Assembly (NCBI RefSeq): GCF_002753895.1
Contig: NZ_NJER01000001.1
Coordinates: forward strand, 744,001 to 808,000
Direction: 5' to 3'
Source of the DNA: Halobacteriovorax sp. JY17
GTDB taxonomy: Bacteria > Bdellovibrionota > Bacteriovoracia > Bacteriovoracales > Bacteriovoracaceae
DNA: 64,000 nt
The translations under genes and the position numbers were made by a program. How positions within the stretch are numbered: the first letter of the stretch is position 1; the number at the start of each line of letters is the position of its first letter. Below the pieces are notes generated by a model. The model was given only the letters and a program-made list of their open reading frames with translations. It had not been told where the DNA came from and ran no database searches. This document shows, piece after piece, positions 16,525-24,671 of this stretch.

Positions 16525-17820
16525 TTACTTGATTAAATTTTCAATGATACAAGCACCACCTTGCCCACCACCAATACATAGTGAGGCAACTCCGTACTTA
16601 GCCTTTCTTCTCTTAAGCTCGTGCATTAACGTCACAAGAAGTCTTGAACCTGTTGAACCTACAGGATGCCCAAGAGCAATTGCTCCACCATTTACATTTA
16701 GCTTATCTTCAGAAATTTCACCTAGAGCTTCTTCTAATCCAAATCTCTTTGCGATTTCTGCGTCTTTAGACGCTTCCGTTACGGCCATAAGTTGAGCAGC
16801 AAAGGCTTCGTTAATTTCAAAGAGGTCCATATCTTTTACACCAAGACCAGTTCTCTTAAAAACTCCATCCATAGCAAGTAGTGGACCCATTCCCATTCTC
16901 TCTGGTTCTAGACCATGAAAGTGAAAATCAATCATCTTAGCAATTGGTTTTAAATTATACTTTGCGACAGCTTCTTCACTTGCAAACATAAGAGCTGAAC
17001 CACCATCAGTAATTGGACAAGAATTTCCAACCGTCACCGTACCAGATCTCTTTTCAAAGTATGGCTTCATTTTAGCAAGACCTTCAATAGTAGAATTCCC
17101 TCTAGGGCCTACATCTCTACTTAGAAGTTTTGCTAATTTTTCACCGTAGAGAATTGGAAGAATTTCATCATCAAATTTCCCCGCTTCCGTTGCAGCAATA
17201 GCTTTGTGATGAGATTTATTTGCGTACTCATCTTGTTGCTCTCTAGTGAGATCAAACTCCCTAGCTAAAACTTCAGCTGTTTGTCCCATATTTAATCCAC
17301 AAAAAGGATCAGTAAGTCCTTGCTCAATGGCTATAATTGGAGAGAGAAATGGAGGTCTAAAACTACTAACAGCTTTTAGCTTGTCAGAGACTGTTCTTGA
17401 CTTCATCACATTTACAAAGAGCTCCGTCATTTCTTTATTATAAATAAGAGGCATTTGAGACATTGATTCAACACCACCAGCAATGATTACATCACTTCTT
17501 CCACTGGCAATTTTCATATAGGCCTGTGAAACGGCTTCCATTCCTGAGGCGCAATTTCTGTGAACAGAATAGGCCGAAGTCTTCTTATCGAGTCCCGCCT
17601 CAAGAGCAATCACTCTAGAAATATTTGGATACTTAGCAGGTGTTCCTGTGTTTCCAAAAATAACTTCATCTACTTCATTGTAAGGGATAGATGTCTTATC
17701 CATCATGTGTCTAACTAAGTACGCTCCCAAAAAAGGCGCATCCACATCTTTTAAATCTGTGCCTGCCTTCGCATGAGGTGAGCGTTTGCCATCAATAATG
17801 TAAACTGGTTTCATGGCCAT
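16525..17820 (-). CDS. fadI: acetyl-CoA acyltransferase (thiolase, FadI-like)
   Basis: A 431-residue thiolase. The nucleophile C90 is in HRNCASGMEAVSQ, the catalytic His is H385 in GGAIALGHPVGSTGSR and the second Cys is C415 in CIGGGQGGA. The length fits the FadI branch (about 430) better than FadA (about 390), matching the FadJ-like partner directly downstream. It cleaves 3-ketoacyl-CoA to acetyl-CoA and a shortened acyl-CoA. An AGAGG-like ribosome site lies before the ATG. For a predator that digests prey membranes, lipid-derived carbon is a plausible substrate, which is an inference. Confidence 0.92.
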   Translation of the reverse strand: MAMKPVYIIDGKRSPHAKAGTDLKDVDAPFLGAYLVRHMMDKTSIPYNEVDEVIFGNTGTPAKYPNISRVIALEAGLDKKTSAYSVHRNCASGMEAVSQAYMKIASGRSDVIIAGGVESMSQMPLIYNKEMTELFVNVMKSRTVSDKLKAVSSFRPPFLSPIIAIEQGLTDPFCGLNMGQTAEVLAREFDLTREQQDEYANKSHHKAIAATEAGKFDDEILPILYGEKLAKLLSRDVGPRGNSTIEGLAKMKPYFEKRSGTVTVGNSCPITDGGSALMFASEEAVAKYNLKPIAKMIDFHFHGLEPERMGMGPLLAMDGVFKRTGLGVKDMDLFEINEAFAAQLMAVTEASKDAEIAKRFGLEEALGEISEDKLNVNGGAIALGHPVGSTGSRLLVTLMHELKRRKAKYGVASLCIGGGQGGACIIENLIK

Positions 17821-17917
17821 TTTTACTCCTCTAATTATTTTAAATATTAAGAATTACAGGGAAAATTGTAGAGTATAAAAGGATAAAGGGGAAGAAGTAA
17901 TCGAGGATGTTTAGCAT

Positions 17918-17951
17918 AAAAAAAAAGGAGAGAGGCGCCACACCACTCTCC
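17918..17951 (-). terminator. rho-independent terminator for the 18007 outer-membrane gene
   Basis: On the minus strand GGAGAG and CTCTCC pair around a GC-rich loop and are followed by a run of nine T. It lies about 55 bases downstream of the stop at 18007. Confidence 0.75.
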
Positions 17952-18006
17952 CTTTGAGAAGAAAACTTTAAATCATTCCCAACCTTTTCAGGCCGGTATT
18001 ATTCTA

Positions 18007-19068
18007 TTAAAACTTAATTAATACACCTGCATTAAGACTCATGTTGTTAGCTTTTTCGATAGCTGTTCCAACATTTTCAAGTCTAACTTGATCAGGGTTT
18101 CTATTAGACGATGCACTCGCAGTATTGAATGAATCTCCTAATCCTTTTTGGTACTTAAACTCTAAAACTGCACCGATTGAATCAGTGAAGTGAATTTCTG
18201 AACCTGCAAGAACAGACCCTGCAACATACGAAGAAGAAAAGTCTTCGTTACCAAGTTGTACATTATTATAATTATACTGTTGGTTCTGCTCGTAACCTAG
18301 ACTATGTCTATTATATCCAAGTCCAAGTCCTAGGTATGGTCTAATTGTACTCTCTACGCTCATAAAGAACTTTGAATTTACTTCAAGACCAAGTCTTGAA
18401 TAATTCATTTCTCTACCTTGACCGTAAGTATTGTAATAACCAGTATTATAATAAGGGTTATAAACATTTGAATTATTATAATAAGAAGTTCCTGAGTACT
18501 GGTTAGCAACATCAGTTATTCCCATCTTTGTGTATCCAACAGAAATACCTACACTCAGCCTTTGAGTAATTTGATTTTCAATTGTTAGATTAATATTAGC
18601 ACTTGATTCTAGCTCAAGACCATTTTCTCCACTGATAGTCATAAGACCTGCAGTTGGAATAACTTTATTCTTCTTTTCTTCCTTCTTTACTACAGGAACC
18701 GGAGCAACTACTGCCTTAACTGGAGCTGCCTGCTGAGTTCCAACACTATCGATGGCCATAGCTTGTCCATTGAAAGCATTTTGAAGTTTCTTAGCAAGTT
18801 TTTGCTCTTCTTGAAGACGCATATCTTCAATTTTCTTTGAAACCATTTGCTCATTTCTCTCTTCGAGCTTCTTTCTAAGCTTCGCCATTCTATCTGCAGC
18901 AGTTTCCTGCTTTGGAGCATTGAAGCTTCCATCGATATCAATTTGCTCAGAACTAAGAGCAGATTCAGCATCGCTTAAAAGCGGATCACCTTGGGCCATA
19001 ATAGCTTGTGATGATAGTCCGAATAACATCAGCATCAATAATGCTTTGTTTGTGTGGCGTGTTTTCAT
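18007..19068 (-). CDS. outer-membrane beta-barrel protein with coiled-coil N-terminal domain
   Basis: A 353-residue exported protein. The ATG at 19068 is chosen because AAGGAGAAAATT directly precedes it; an upstream in-frame ATG has no such site. A signal peptide ends near AIMAQG. Residues about 45-95 are charged and helical (RMAKLRKKLEERNEQM and KKIEDMRLQEEQK), then a Pro/Val-rich linker leads to a barrel of roughly 200 residues ending in Phe (GVLIKF). The barrel has repeated Tyr/Asn-rich loops (YNNSNVYNPYYNTGYYNTYG). The layout resembles small OmpA/OmpW-type barrels with a periplasmic extension, but no named family was recognised. Confidence 0.7.
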   Translation of the reverse strand: MKTRHTNKALLMLMLFGLSSQAIMAQGDPLLSDAESALSSEQIDIDGSFNAPKQETAADRMAKLRKKLEERNEQMVSKKIEDMRLQEEQKLAKKLQNAFNGQAMAIDSVGTQQAAPVKAVVAPVPVVKKEEKKNKVIPTAGLMTISGENGLELESSANINLTIENQITQRLSVGISVGYTKMGITDVANQYSGTSYYNNSNVYNPYYNTGYYNTYGQGREMNYSRLGLEVNSKFFMSVESTIRPYLGLGLGYNRHSLGYEQNQQYNYNNVQLGNEDFSSSYVAGSVLAGSEIHFTDSIGAVLEFKYQKGLGDSFNTASASSNRNPDQVRLENVGTAIEKANNMSLNAGVLIKF

Positions 19069-19185
19069 AATTTTCTCCTTAAGTTCCAGTACGTATCTGT
19101 ACCAAACATTTTTATCTTTCTTAACGCTATAAGTCATAATTACCTTGTTTATACCAAATGGAGAGAAAATAGGAAGTTAATAACG

Positions 19186-19211
19186 CGCCGCATGTATATT
19201 TTACACGGGCG
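19186..19211 (-). other. hairpin between pilin-like gene and outer-membrane gene
   Basis: The minus-strand RNA would pair CGCC-CGUGUA with UACAUG-C-GGCG, a 10-base stem with one bulged C and one G-U pair around AAAUA. It is GC-rich against an AT-rich background and lies 50 bases after the pilin-like gene. There is no T-tract; it may be a processing or leader structure. Confidence 0.3.
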
Positions 19212-19261
19212 ACCTATCTAGAGCAATGTAAGTAACTGATTTTGAGTCAAAAGAAAGTGAA

Positions 19262-19477
19262 TTAGCGCTTAATTGTAAAGTAGCGAAGGTCCTCTACATT
19301 AAAACTACGCTCGAAAGAGCAAACAATGGCCTTAGAGTCCGGAGCACAATTCCTTGCATCTCCTAAAATGGCCGATCTTACGGTACCTAGAACAGAGCCC
19401 ATAATAGTGACCATGACAGCGATTAGCATGATGTACTCAACAGAAGTCTGTCCCTTATTTGATTTTAAAGAAATCAT
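19262..19477 (-). CDS. Flp-pilin-like small protein with type III prepilin signal
   Basis: A 71-residue protein. From the ATG at 19477 the leader is nine residues ending in Gly (MISLKSNKG), followed by QTSVEYIMLIAVMVTIMGSVLG. A short leader ending in Gly, a Glu at position 5 of the mature form and a hydrophobic helix are the marks of Flp/TadE-type prepilins processed by TadV-like peptidases. The C-terminal 35 residues contain two Cys (RNCAPDS, AIVCSFE) that could form a disulphide. No Tad or pilus assembly gene is nearby, so this is an orphan. An upstream in-frame TTG would add six residues and is less likely. Confidence 0.6.
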   Translation of the reverse strand: MISLKSNKGQTSVEYIMLIAVMVTIMGSVLGTVRSAILGDARNCAPDSKAIVCSFERSFNVEDLRYFTIKR

Positions 19478-19525
19478 TCTATCATTATATAGCAATTGCG
19501 AGAGATCTCATCGGGTAAATTTAAC

Positions 19526-20911
19526 CTAAAGAAATTGCTGGGCCTCTTTAATATCAACAAGAGTAGTAAATAGTCCTAAATGAGCATCCTTATATGGGCC
19601 AAAATAATGAACATTATTGAGCTTCTTCTTTAAAAGCGGGCTAGAAGTATCGTAAATTCGAACTTTTTTAAGTTGCTGAAGACCTATTCGGCTTCGTCTT
19701 ACGCCCCCTTCTGCTACAAAGACCTCATCACCAAACTTAAAATCAGAAGAAATAGAAAAAGACTTCACTGCTGGAATAAGCTCCTCAAAGTCTTGATGAA
19801 GCCAATCAAGTAACTCTTTTGTAAAGAAAGAGATTTTTTGTCCCTTCTTCTTTAGGACGTATTGTTCGACATGACAATAATGACCGTATTTTTCAAAAAT
19901 CATTAGGGCACAATTAGTTCCAATACGATTATTCTTTGCGAGAATATAGATACCATCTTCAAGTATAGATTTTTCATCTATAGCTATTTGACTAGAAACA
20001 TTCTTGTAACACTTATTATCAGGAAAGACTTTCAGAGGAAGTTTTTCAGGAATTCCTCCAAGAAGAGAAACTCTCGTCGGATGAATAATTCCTTCAAAAC
20101 TAGCGAGTTCTATACTCCAGGGACTTTCTTTATAAAACTTCCACTCACGAACGTGAGTTCGCTTTAGCTGGCCTCCACGCTCTTCAAAAATATTCTTCAG
20201 CTCTTCATTTAATTTATCTTCTTTCAATTTATAGAAAGGAGAAATAATAGAATGAAAGAGATGAAAGAGCTCGATCTCGCTTGACCTAAGAGACATTCGG
20301 CTTTGAAAGAAACTCTTCGCTGAGTAAATAAAAGTCTTATATTCCCAGTGTTCACTCTCCGAAGAAAATATTTTCTCAATATTTATCTTAAATAAGTGAA
20401 AGAGTTCTTTAATCATAACAGGGCAATGATTTAGGAAAGTCTCCACTGAGATACTTTGAAGACTACTGAATCGGCACGTATTCTGCCCGACCCTCTGACA
20501 AAAACTAGTGAACTCATTATTAATTTGATCTTTAAATTCAGCAGATGAGTTAAATACAATCTTCCCGTCTTCTTTCAAAAAGAATAGAGGAAACTTTCGA
20601 CAAAGTTCCATTAAATTTTCAAAAGGTGAGCCACCTAGGTGAACGACTGAATTATCCACATGAAAGTATAAAGGAGACGCTATTAAGTAGCGGTCAAGAT
20701 TAATAAAAGGCTCAACCTTACTGTCTTCTCCCCATGTTTTTAAAAAAGCTCTTTCAAGCTCGCAGACTTGTCTTCCAAAAAGTGGGCCATACTTCATTCT
20801 CTCATCATCGAGCATGAGCACTTTCTTATTCTTTGCCAATAAATCAAAGCTTAGTAAGTAAGAAAGATAATTGTGCCCAATCAGGGCCATATCTACATTT
20901 TTCTCTAACAT
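19526..20911 (-). CDS. flavoprotein-like protein of unknown function
   Basis: A 461-residue protein. Its start, VDMALIGHNYLSYLLSFDLLAKNKKVLMLDDE, has the strand-turn-helix-strand shape and the closing acidic residue of an FAD- or NAD-binding Rossmann unit, but the glycine motif is degraded (GHNYLS instead of GGGxxG). The remainder shows no motif I recognise apart from amine-oxidase-like lengths. It overlaps the upstream waaA-like gene by one base (TAATG), so the two are likely translated together and may both act on an envelope glycolipid. Cofactor binding is doubtful because of the altered motif. Confidence 0.45.
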   Translation of the reverse strand: MLEKNVDMALIGHNYLSYLLSFDLLAKNKKVLMLDDERMKYGPLFGRQVCELERAFLKTWGEDSKVEPFINLDRYLIASPLYFHVDNSVVHLGGSPFENLMELCRKFPLFFLKEDGKIVFNSSAEFKDQINNEFTSFCQRVGQNTCRFSSLQSISVETFLNHCPVMIKELFHLFKINIEKIFSSESEHWEYKTFIYSAKSFFQSRMSLRSSEIELFHLFHSIISPFYKLKEDKLNEELKNIFEERGGQLKRTHVREWKFYKESPWSIELASFEGIIHPTRVSLLGGIPEKLPLKVFPDNKCYKNVSSQIAIDEKSILEDGIYILAKNNRIGTNCALMIFEKYGHYCHVEQYVLKKKGQKISFFTKELLDWLHQDFEELIPAVKSFSISSDFKFGDEVFVAEGGVRRSRIGLQQLKKVRIYDTSSPLLKKKLNNVHYFGPYKDAHLGLFTTLVDIKEAQQFL

Positions 20912-22191
20912 TAAATTCTTTCCATCATTTCTGCAAAGCGACTTCTATAGGAGAGGATTAAGTCTCTGCGCTTTGCGATTTCTAGTTCTCGTTCGTAGTT
21001 CACTAAGGAACTTCCAATACGTTCGAGATCGTCAATAATTACAATATCATTAGGTGATTCTTTTTTAATAAAGTCAAATTCAGTTGATCTAAAAACCCTT
21101 GGACCGCAATAAACTCTCGCTCCAGCTAAATAAGGCTCAAGAACCGAATGAATACTGCGCCCGTGTCCACCACCAACAAGCACATGACCAAAGAGGGAGT
21201 AAGTTTCTAAGAGGACACCCGGAGTTGTATTTAAGTAAACTTCTCCTGCTTTATACTCAACCACTTCGCTTGCGATCGCAACTCTTAACTCTGGAGATAT
21301 TTCTTTAATTAAATTTTCAATTTGAGAAACAGACTTTTCTCCTAGAGAATGAGGAGCAATAGTCAGTAGCAACTCGCCACTTATAATACGAGAAACTATA
21401 GATTGATCTTTTAAAATATCAAGTTCAACAGGCCACGCCGACCCAATAATGAGATTGCTCAAAGGATCTCTATCACTAACAATTTTTAAAAATTTTGCGA
21501 GTTCTTTATTCTCCTCAAATTTCTTCCTTGCCTTTTCAAGTCGCGAAGAAATTTGTAAGACTCTAAATTCAAATGAAATCACATTTAAATTCTTATCTAG
21601 TCTTAAAAAGCTCTCTCTCTCCCTTTCAGATGCTGCAACTATTAAATTAAAACTGCGGTAAAGCCCTCTTAGGAAGATTTTTTTTAGACCGCTTACTTTC
21701 TTTCCTTTTAAAGAAGCAGAGAGAAGAGTGAAGTCAACATCGGCCCTTGCACCGTAGAGAATAAGTTCACTAAAGAAGTCATAGCGGCACATGAAGAACT
21801 TCTTAGCACTAACCCATCTTCTAAAGCTCCTTCTAGGGAAACTTAAAAGAGGCATTCTAAGAACGTTTAATTTAGGGTAGTCTGCTGCTAGCTGATCACA
21901 TCTTCGGGCCACGGAATCAGAAGTATAGACTAACTCTATATAATGATCTTTCTCTAGAAGGTTCAGCAATATACTCATACACTGCTCAAGCTCCCCTTCA
22001 CTTGAAACGTGAAAACAATGAGTTGCAACAATTCCTCTATTTTTAAACGAGGTTGAGCTATTTTGACTTTCAAACTCAAGTCTCTTCCTCGCCGCAGGTA
22101 TAATGAGGGCCAATAGTGTAAGAATTGGCCAAAGTATATAGTGAATCAAGAGCAAAGCTCTTTGATAAGTTAGATAAGTGTTTAACTTCAT
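20911..22191 (-). CDS. Kdo transferase-like glycosyltransferase (GT30, WaaA-like)
   Basis: A 426-residue protein with an N-terminal membrane helix (LLLIHYILWPILTLLALII) and two Rossmann-like halves, as in WaaA. The segment HVSSEGELEQ corresponds to the catalytic region usually written ASVGE, with Glu conserved. Near the C-terminus LLETYSLFGHVLVGGG and HSVLEPYLAGARVYCGP match the GT30 pattern for binding CMP-Kdo. WaaA adds Kdo to lipid A at the inner membrane. The loop normally reading LVPRGGHN is changed to HGRSIHS, so it may be a paralogue with altered specificity. No ribosome site is visible before the ATG. Confidence 0.7.
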   Translation of the reverse strand: MKLNTYLTYQRALLLIHYILWPILTLLALIIPAARKRLEFESQNSSTSFKNRGIVATHCFHVSSEGELEQCMSILLNLLEKDHYIELVYTSDSVARRCDQLAADYPKLNVLRMPLLSFPRRSFRRWVSAKKFFMCRYDFFSELILYGARADVDFTLLSASLKGKKVSGLKKIFLRGLYRSFNLIVAASERERESFLRLDKNLNVISFEFRVLQISSRLEKARKKFEENKELAKFLKIVSDRDPLSNLIIGSAWPVELDILKDQSIVSRIISGELLLTIAPHSLGEKSVSQIENLIKEISPELRVAIASEVVEYKAGEVYLNTTPGVLLETYSLFGHVLVGGGHGRSIHSVLEPYLAGARVYCGPRVFRSTEFDFIKKESPNDIVIIDDLERIGSSLVNYERELEIAKRRDLILSYRSRFAEMMERI

Positions 22192-22262
22192 AAAAAAATA
22201 TTCTCAAAATGGTGTCAAACTGTCATTATTTAAGTTTCCGCCTATCTAATGCTTGTCTAAAC

Positions 22263-22290
22263 TTGTCAGAAAATAACTTTTTCTTACATT
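22263..22290 (+). promoter_or_regulatory. predicted promoter of the 22400 outer-membrane gene
   Basis: TTGTCA (22263-22268), a 16-base spacer and TACATT (22285-22290). The -35 matches consensus at five of six positions and the -10 at four of six. The leader would be about 100 bases. The -10 lies inside the inverted repeat at 22280-22303. Confidence 0.35.
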
Positions 22291-22303
22291 TGTGAGTAAG
22301 AAA
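22280..22303. promoter_or_regulatory. perfect inverted repeat overlapping the -10
   Basis: TTTCTTAC and GTAAGAAA are perfect 8-base arms separated by ATTTGTGA. The repeat covers the predicted -10 box of the outer-membrane gene that starts at 22400, as expected for a repressor operator. Confidence 0.4.
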
Positions 22304-22399
22304 CACCCTGCTGACAAAAATCTATTGAAAATCCAACAAAAAATTGGGACAAATGACCATTGAAAAAATGTATTGAATATTTAGGAAGGAGAGAATTCA

Positions 22400-23257
22400 A
22401 TGAAACTTACGAAAATGCTTGCTCTAACAGCAATCTTTTCTGTTATGACTGCAAATGCTGCAGAGACAACAGCGGCAACGACTCCAGCAGCCACAACGAC
22501 TACATCTTCAACGAGCACGTTAAAGAAGTATTACGATAAAATTAAAGCTTCACCATTTTCTATGGCGTATCTAAATGATTCATTCTCTTCATTCAATATT
22601 GATGGTGTAAAGTCTTACCACTATATCTACGCTCATTATAAACTTACTGATAAAGACAGACTTTCTATCGTTCCTACTTTTACTACAGACCTTATAAATA
22701 AGAACCCTGTATCAAAAGATAGAGCAAACAACACAAGAATTCACTCTACTCAACTTAGATATACTAGAAGTTCTATCCTAAACGAGAAAGACCATGGTGT
22801 TAACATGTCTGCTCAAGTTAGATACTATCAGTATGCTAAAAGCAACCAAAAAGGTGGAGATGACGGGTATGGTAGAGCAATCATCAGCCTTGGTAAGCCA
22901 CTTGGAAAACTAAGCCTTTCACTAACTTCTGACAACGTTGTTTACAATAAGAACTCAAGTGGAAAAGGATACAGTCACTTCAATATGATCGGTTTTGGAA
23001 CAAGATATTCTTTCACTGACAGCTTCTCTACAAGTACTTCACTTAACTGGTACAAGTATAACTACGATAATACTGACAACTTTAGAGAATTTTCTCTTCT
23101 AGGTATATATACTGATTACTCTTTCAAAAATGGCCTATCTGTAGGTCCATACTTTGAAGCAATAATGACTAACGCTAAAGACGGTAGAGATGGATTCACT
23201 GAAGAATGGGTGAAGAACGCTTCTGTTGGTGCAACACTTTACTATAGCTGGTTCTAA
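22400..23257 (+). CDS. outer-membrane beta-barrel protein
   Basis: A 285-residue protein with a signal peptide cleaved after ANA (about residue 20), a Thr/Ala-rich low-complexity linker, then a barrel of alternating polar and hydrophobic residues rich in Tyr, Ser and Asn, ending in Phe (ATLYYSWF). A strong ribosome site AAGGAGAG precedes the ATG. It is monocistronic, with a clear terminator directly after the stop. No named porin family was recognised; pore or adhesin roles are both possible. Confidence 0.7.
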   Translation: MKLTKMLALTAIFSVMTANAAETTAATTPAATTTTSSTSTLKKYYDKIKASPFSMAYLNDSFSSFNIDGVKSYHYIYAHYKLTDKDRLSIVPTFTTDLINKNPVSKDRANNTRIHSTQLRYTRSSILNEKDHGVNMSAQVRYYQYAKSNQKGGDDGYGRAIISLGKPLGKLSLSLTSDNVVYNKNSSGKGYSHFNMIGFGTRYSFTDSFSTSTSLNWYKYNYDNTDNFREFSLLGIYTDYSFKNGLSVGPYFEAIMTNAKDGRDGFTEEWVKNASVGATLYYSWF

Positions 23258-23282
23258 CCATAAATAAATTCTAAGAATATAT

Positions 23283-23310
23283 AAGGCGACTTTTTTAGTC
23301 GCCTTTTTTT
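23283..23310 (+). terminator. rho-independent terminator
   Basis: AAGGCGACT and AGTCGCCTT form a 9-base stem with a T-rich loop, followed by a run of T. It lies 26 bases after the stop of the outer-membrane gene. Confidence 0.85.
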
Positions 23311-23405
23311 GGCAAATTTTTCCAAATCTTCAAAGCCCTCTAATCAAATTAAAAAAATCCTTACAAATTCCGAAAAAGAGATGTGTACTTTTAAGAGGAT
23401 TTTTC

Positions 23406-24614
23406 ATGTCAAACACGCAATTTAAAGAAATGAGAAAAGGTATTGAAGACTTAATTCTAAGCGAAGAGCAGATTACATCTGGTCAATTCCCTGAGAATGA
23501 AGTTTACGATATAAAGTTTGGCAGCGAAGTAGTTGGCCCAATTTGGCAGCAAGATATTCGAGAGTACTTGCAGAGTTCAGGTCACTTTGAAGATGGCACA
23601 GAAATAAAGGCCTACGATCAAGAAAATTGGATTCATATCTTTGAACATCCACTCTTTCAAAGAAGAAAACCACAATTAGTTTCGACACAAGTTCTAGACA
23701 ATGAAGAAATAAGTTATCACCTATTAATAGATGGTCAAAAGCATGGCCCTTACACTTCTTTTGAAGTGAACTCTATGATTGAAGCAAAAGAAATCTTAGT
23801 TACCGATGAAGTTTCAATTGATGACGGAACAAGTTGGGGACAACTCTATGAGATAGAAGATTTTGATAGACGTGTTCTAAAGTCTAACGAAGAATTACCT
23901 AATCTTCCTAAGAGTGATATTTTTAACAAATCTACTGATGAAGTGAAAAATAAGCTAAAAAACTTTTCAGATGAAAAGACAAATCTTATTGCTGGTCTCG
24001 CCTATATTGGAAATTTAAGAGCGGGAAAGGCCAAGGAAGCGCAACGTAAAACAAACCAAGAAGAAATTGAAAGTAGTGAAATAGAAATTGACGCGTCATC
24101 TAGTAGAGATATGCAAGACTATCTCTGGAAGGGATTATTTCTACTCTCCGCGCTAGGGCTTGTTGCAATTTTTATAACTTGGAGTAGTCAAAAACCGACC
24201 GTGGATAGGGCCCCTGCCAGTACAACAAAAGCTAAGAAGCTTGAGCCAATTAAATTAAAACCTGAGAGAGAATTTACTTCAGAGAGCAATACTAGAGATA
24301 CTACGTCAGTTGATACTGAGGCGAAAGTTAACTCTAGGCCTACTTCATTTAGAAGAAGCAAGGCCTTTAGACAAGCAGCGAAACCAAATAAGAAGCTAAC
24401 AGATGACGCGAGATATCCGGCCGAGAGTGATGACTTCTACTATGACGATAATACTGATCCAGTTGAACTCGACCCTATTAGAAACACATTGAGTAAAGAA
24501 ACAATTGATCCTGAGTTTAATGAAGAGGAATATGTTGATGAGCAAGAGGGAGATATTTCGGCAAAAGAAGCTGGAGATCAAGAGGAAATCTTCAACGAAG
24601 AAGTTGAATACTAA
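23406..24614 (+). CDS. membrane protein with two GYF_2-like (DUF4339) domains
   Basis: A 402-residue protein. Residues about 36-95 and 104-155 are two copies of a domain with the pattern Y-x-I-x-G-x4-GP followed by an acidic strand and W-x-x-L/I (KFGSEVVGPIWQQDI and LIDGQKHGPYTSFEV), typical of GYF_2/DUF4339. A single membrane helix follows at about 240-258 (LFLLSALGLVAIFITW). The tail is basic and then strongly acidic, ending in a Glu/Asp-rich segment. The domains would face the cytoplasm and the acidic tail the periplasm, assuming one pass. Ribosome site AGAGGA. It precedes tmk by 57 bases. Function unknown; such domains often mediate protein interactions. Confidence 0.65.
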   Translation: MSNTQFKEMRKGIEDLILSEEQITSGQFPENEVYDIKFGSEVVGPIWQQDIREYLQSSGHFEDGTEIKAYDQENWIHIFEHPLFQRRKPQLVSTQVLDNEEISYHLLIDGQKHGPYTSFEVNSMIEAKEILVTDEVSIDDGTSWGQLYEIEDFDRRVLKSNEELPNLPKSDIFNKSTDEVKNKLKNFSDEKTNLIAGLAYIGNLRAGKAKEAQRKTNQEEIESSEIEIDASSSRDMQDYLWKGLFLLSALGLVAIFITWSSQKPTVDRAPASTTKAKKLEPIKLKPEREFTSESNTRDTTSVDTEAKVNSRPTSFRRSKAFRQAAKPNKKLTDDARYPAESDDFYYDDNTDPVELDPIRNTLSKETIDPEFNEEEYVDEQEGDISAKEAGDQEEIFNEEVEY

Positions 24615-24645
24615 GTTAGAAATTCAATAATTCCTGTGACTTCGT

Positions 24646-24670
24646 GAGTATTTCTATGATAAAAATACTC
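24646..24670 (+). other. hairpin directly before the tmk start
   Basis: GAGTATTT and AAATACTC are perfect 8-base arms around a 9-base loop, ending one base before the tmk ATG. CTATGATA occurs twice, at 24654-24661 and 24670-24677, so the first ATG opens an 8-codon frame that is out of phase with tmk. There is no ribosome site before tmk. Confidence 0.4.
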
Positions 24671-24671
24671 T

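Noticed and set aside
23351-23405. AAAAATCC / GGATTTTT pairing across the ribosome site before 23406
   Set aside because: The arms are AT-rich and the loop is about 32 bases; the promoter inside it is weak, so chance is a sufficient explanation.
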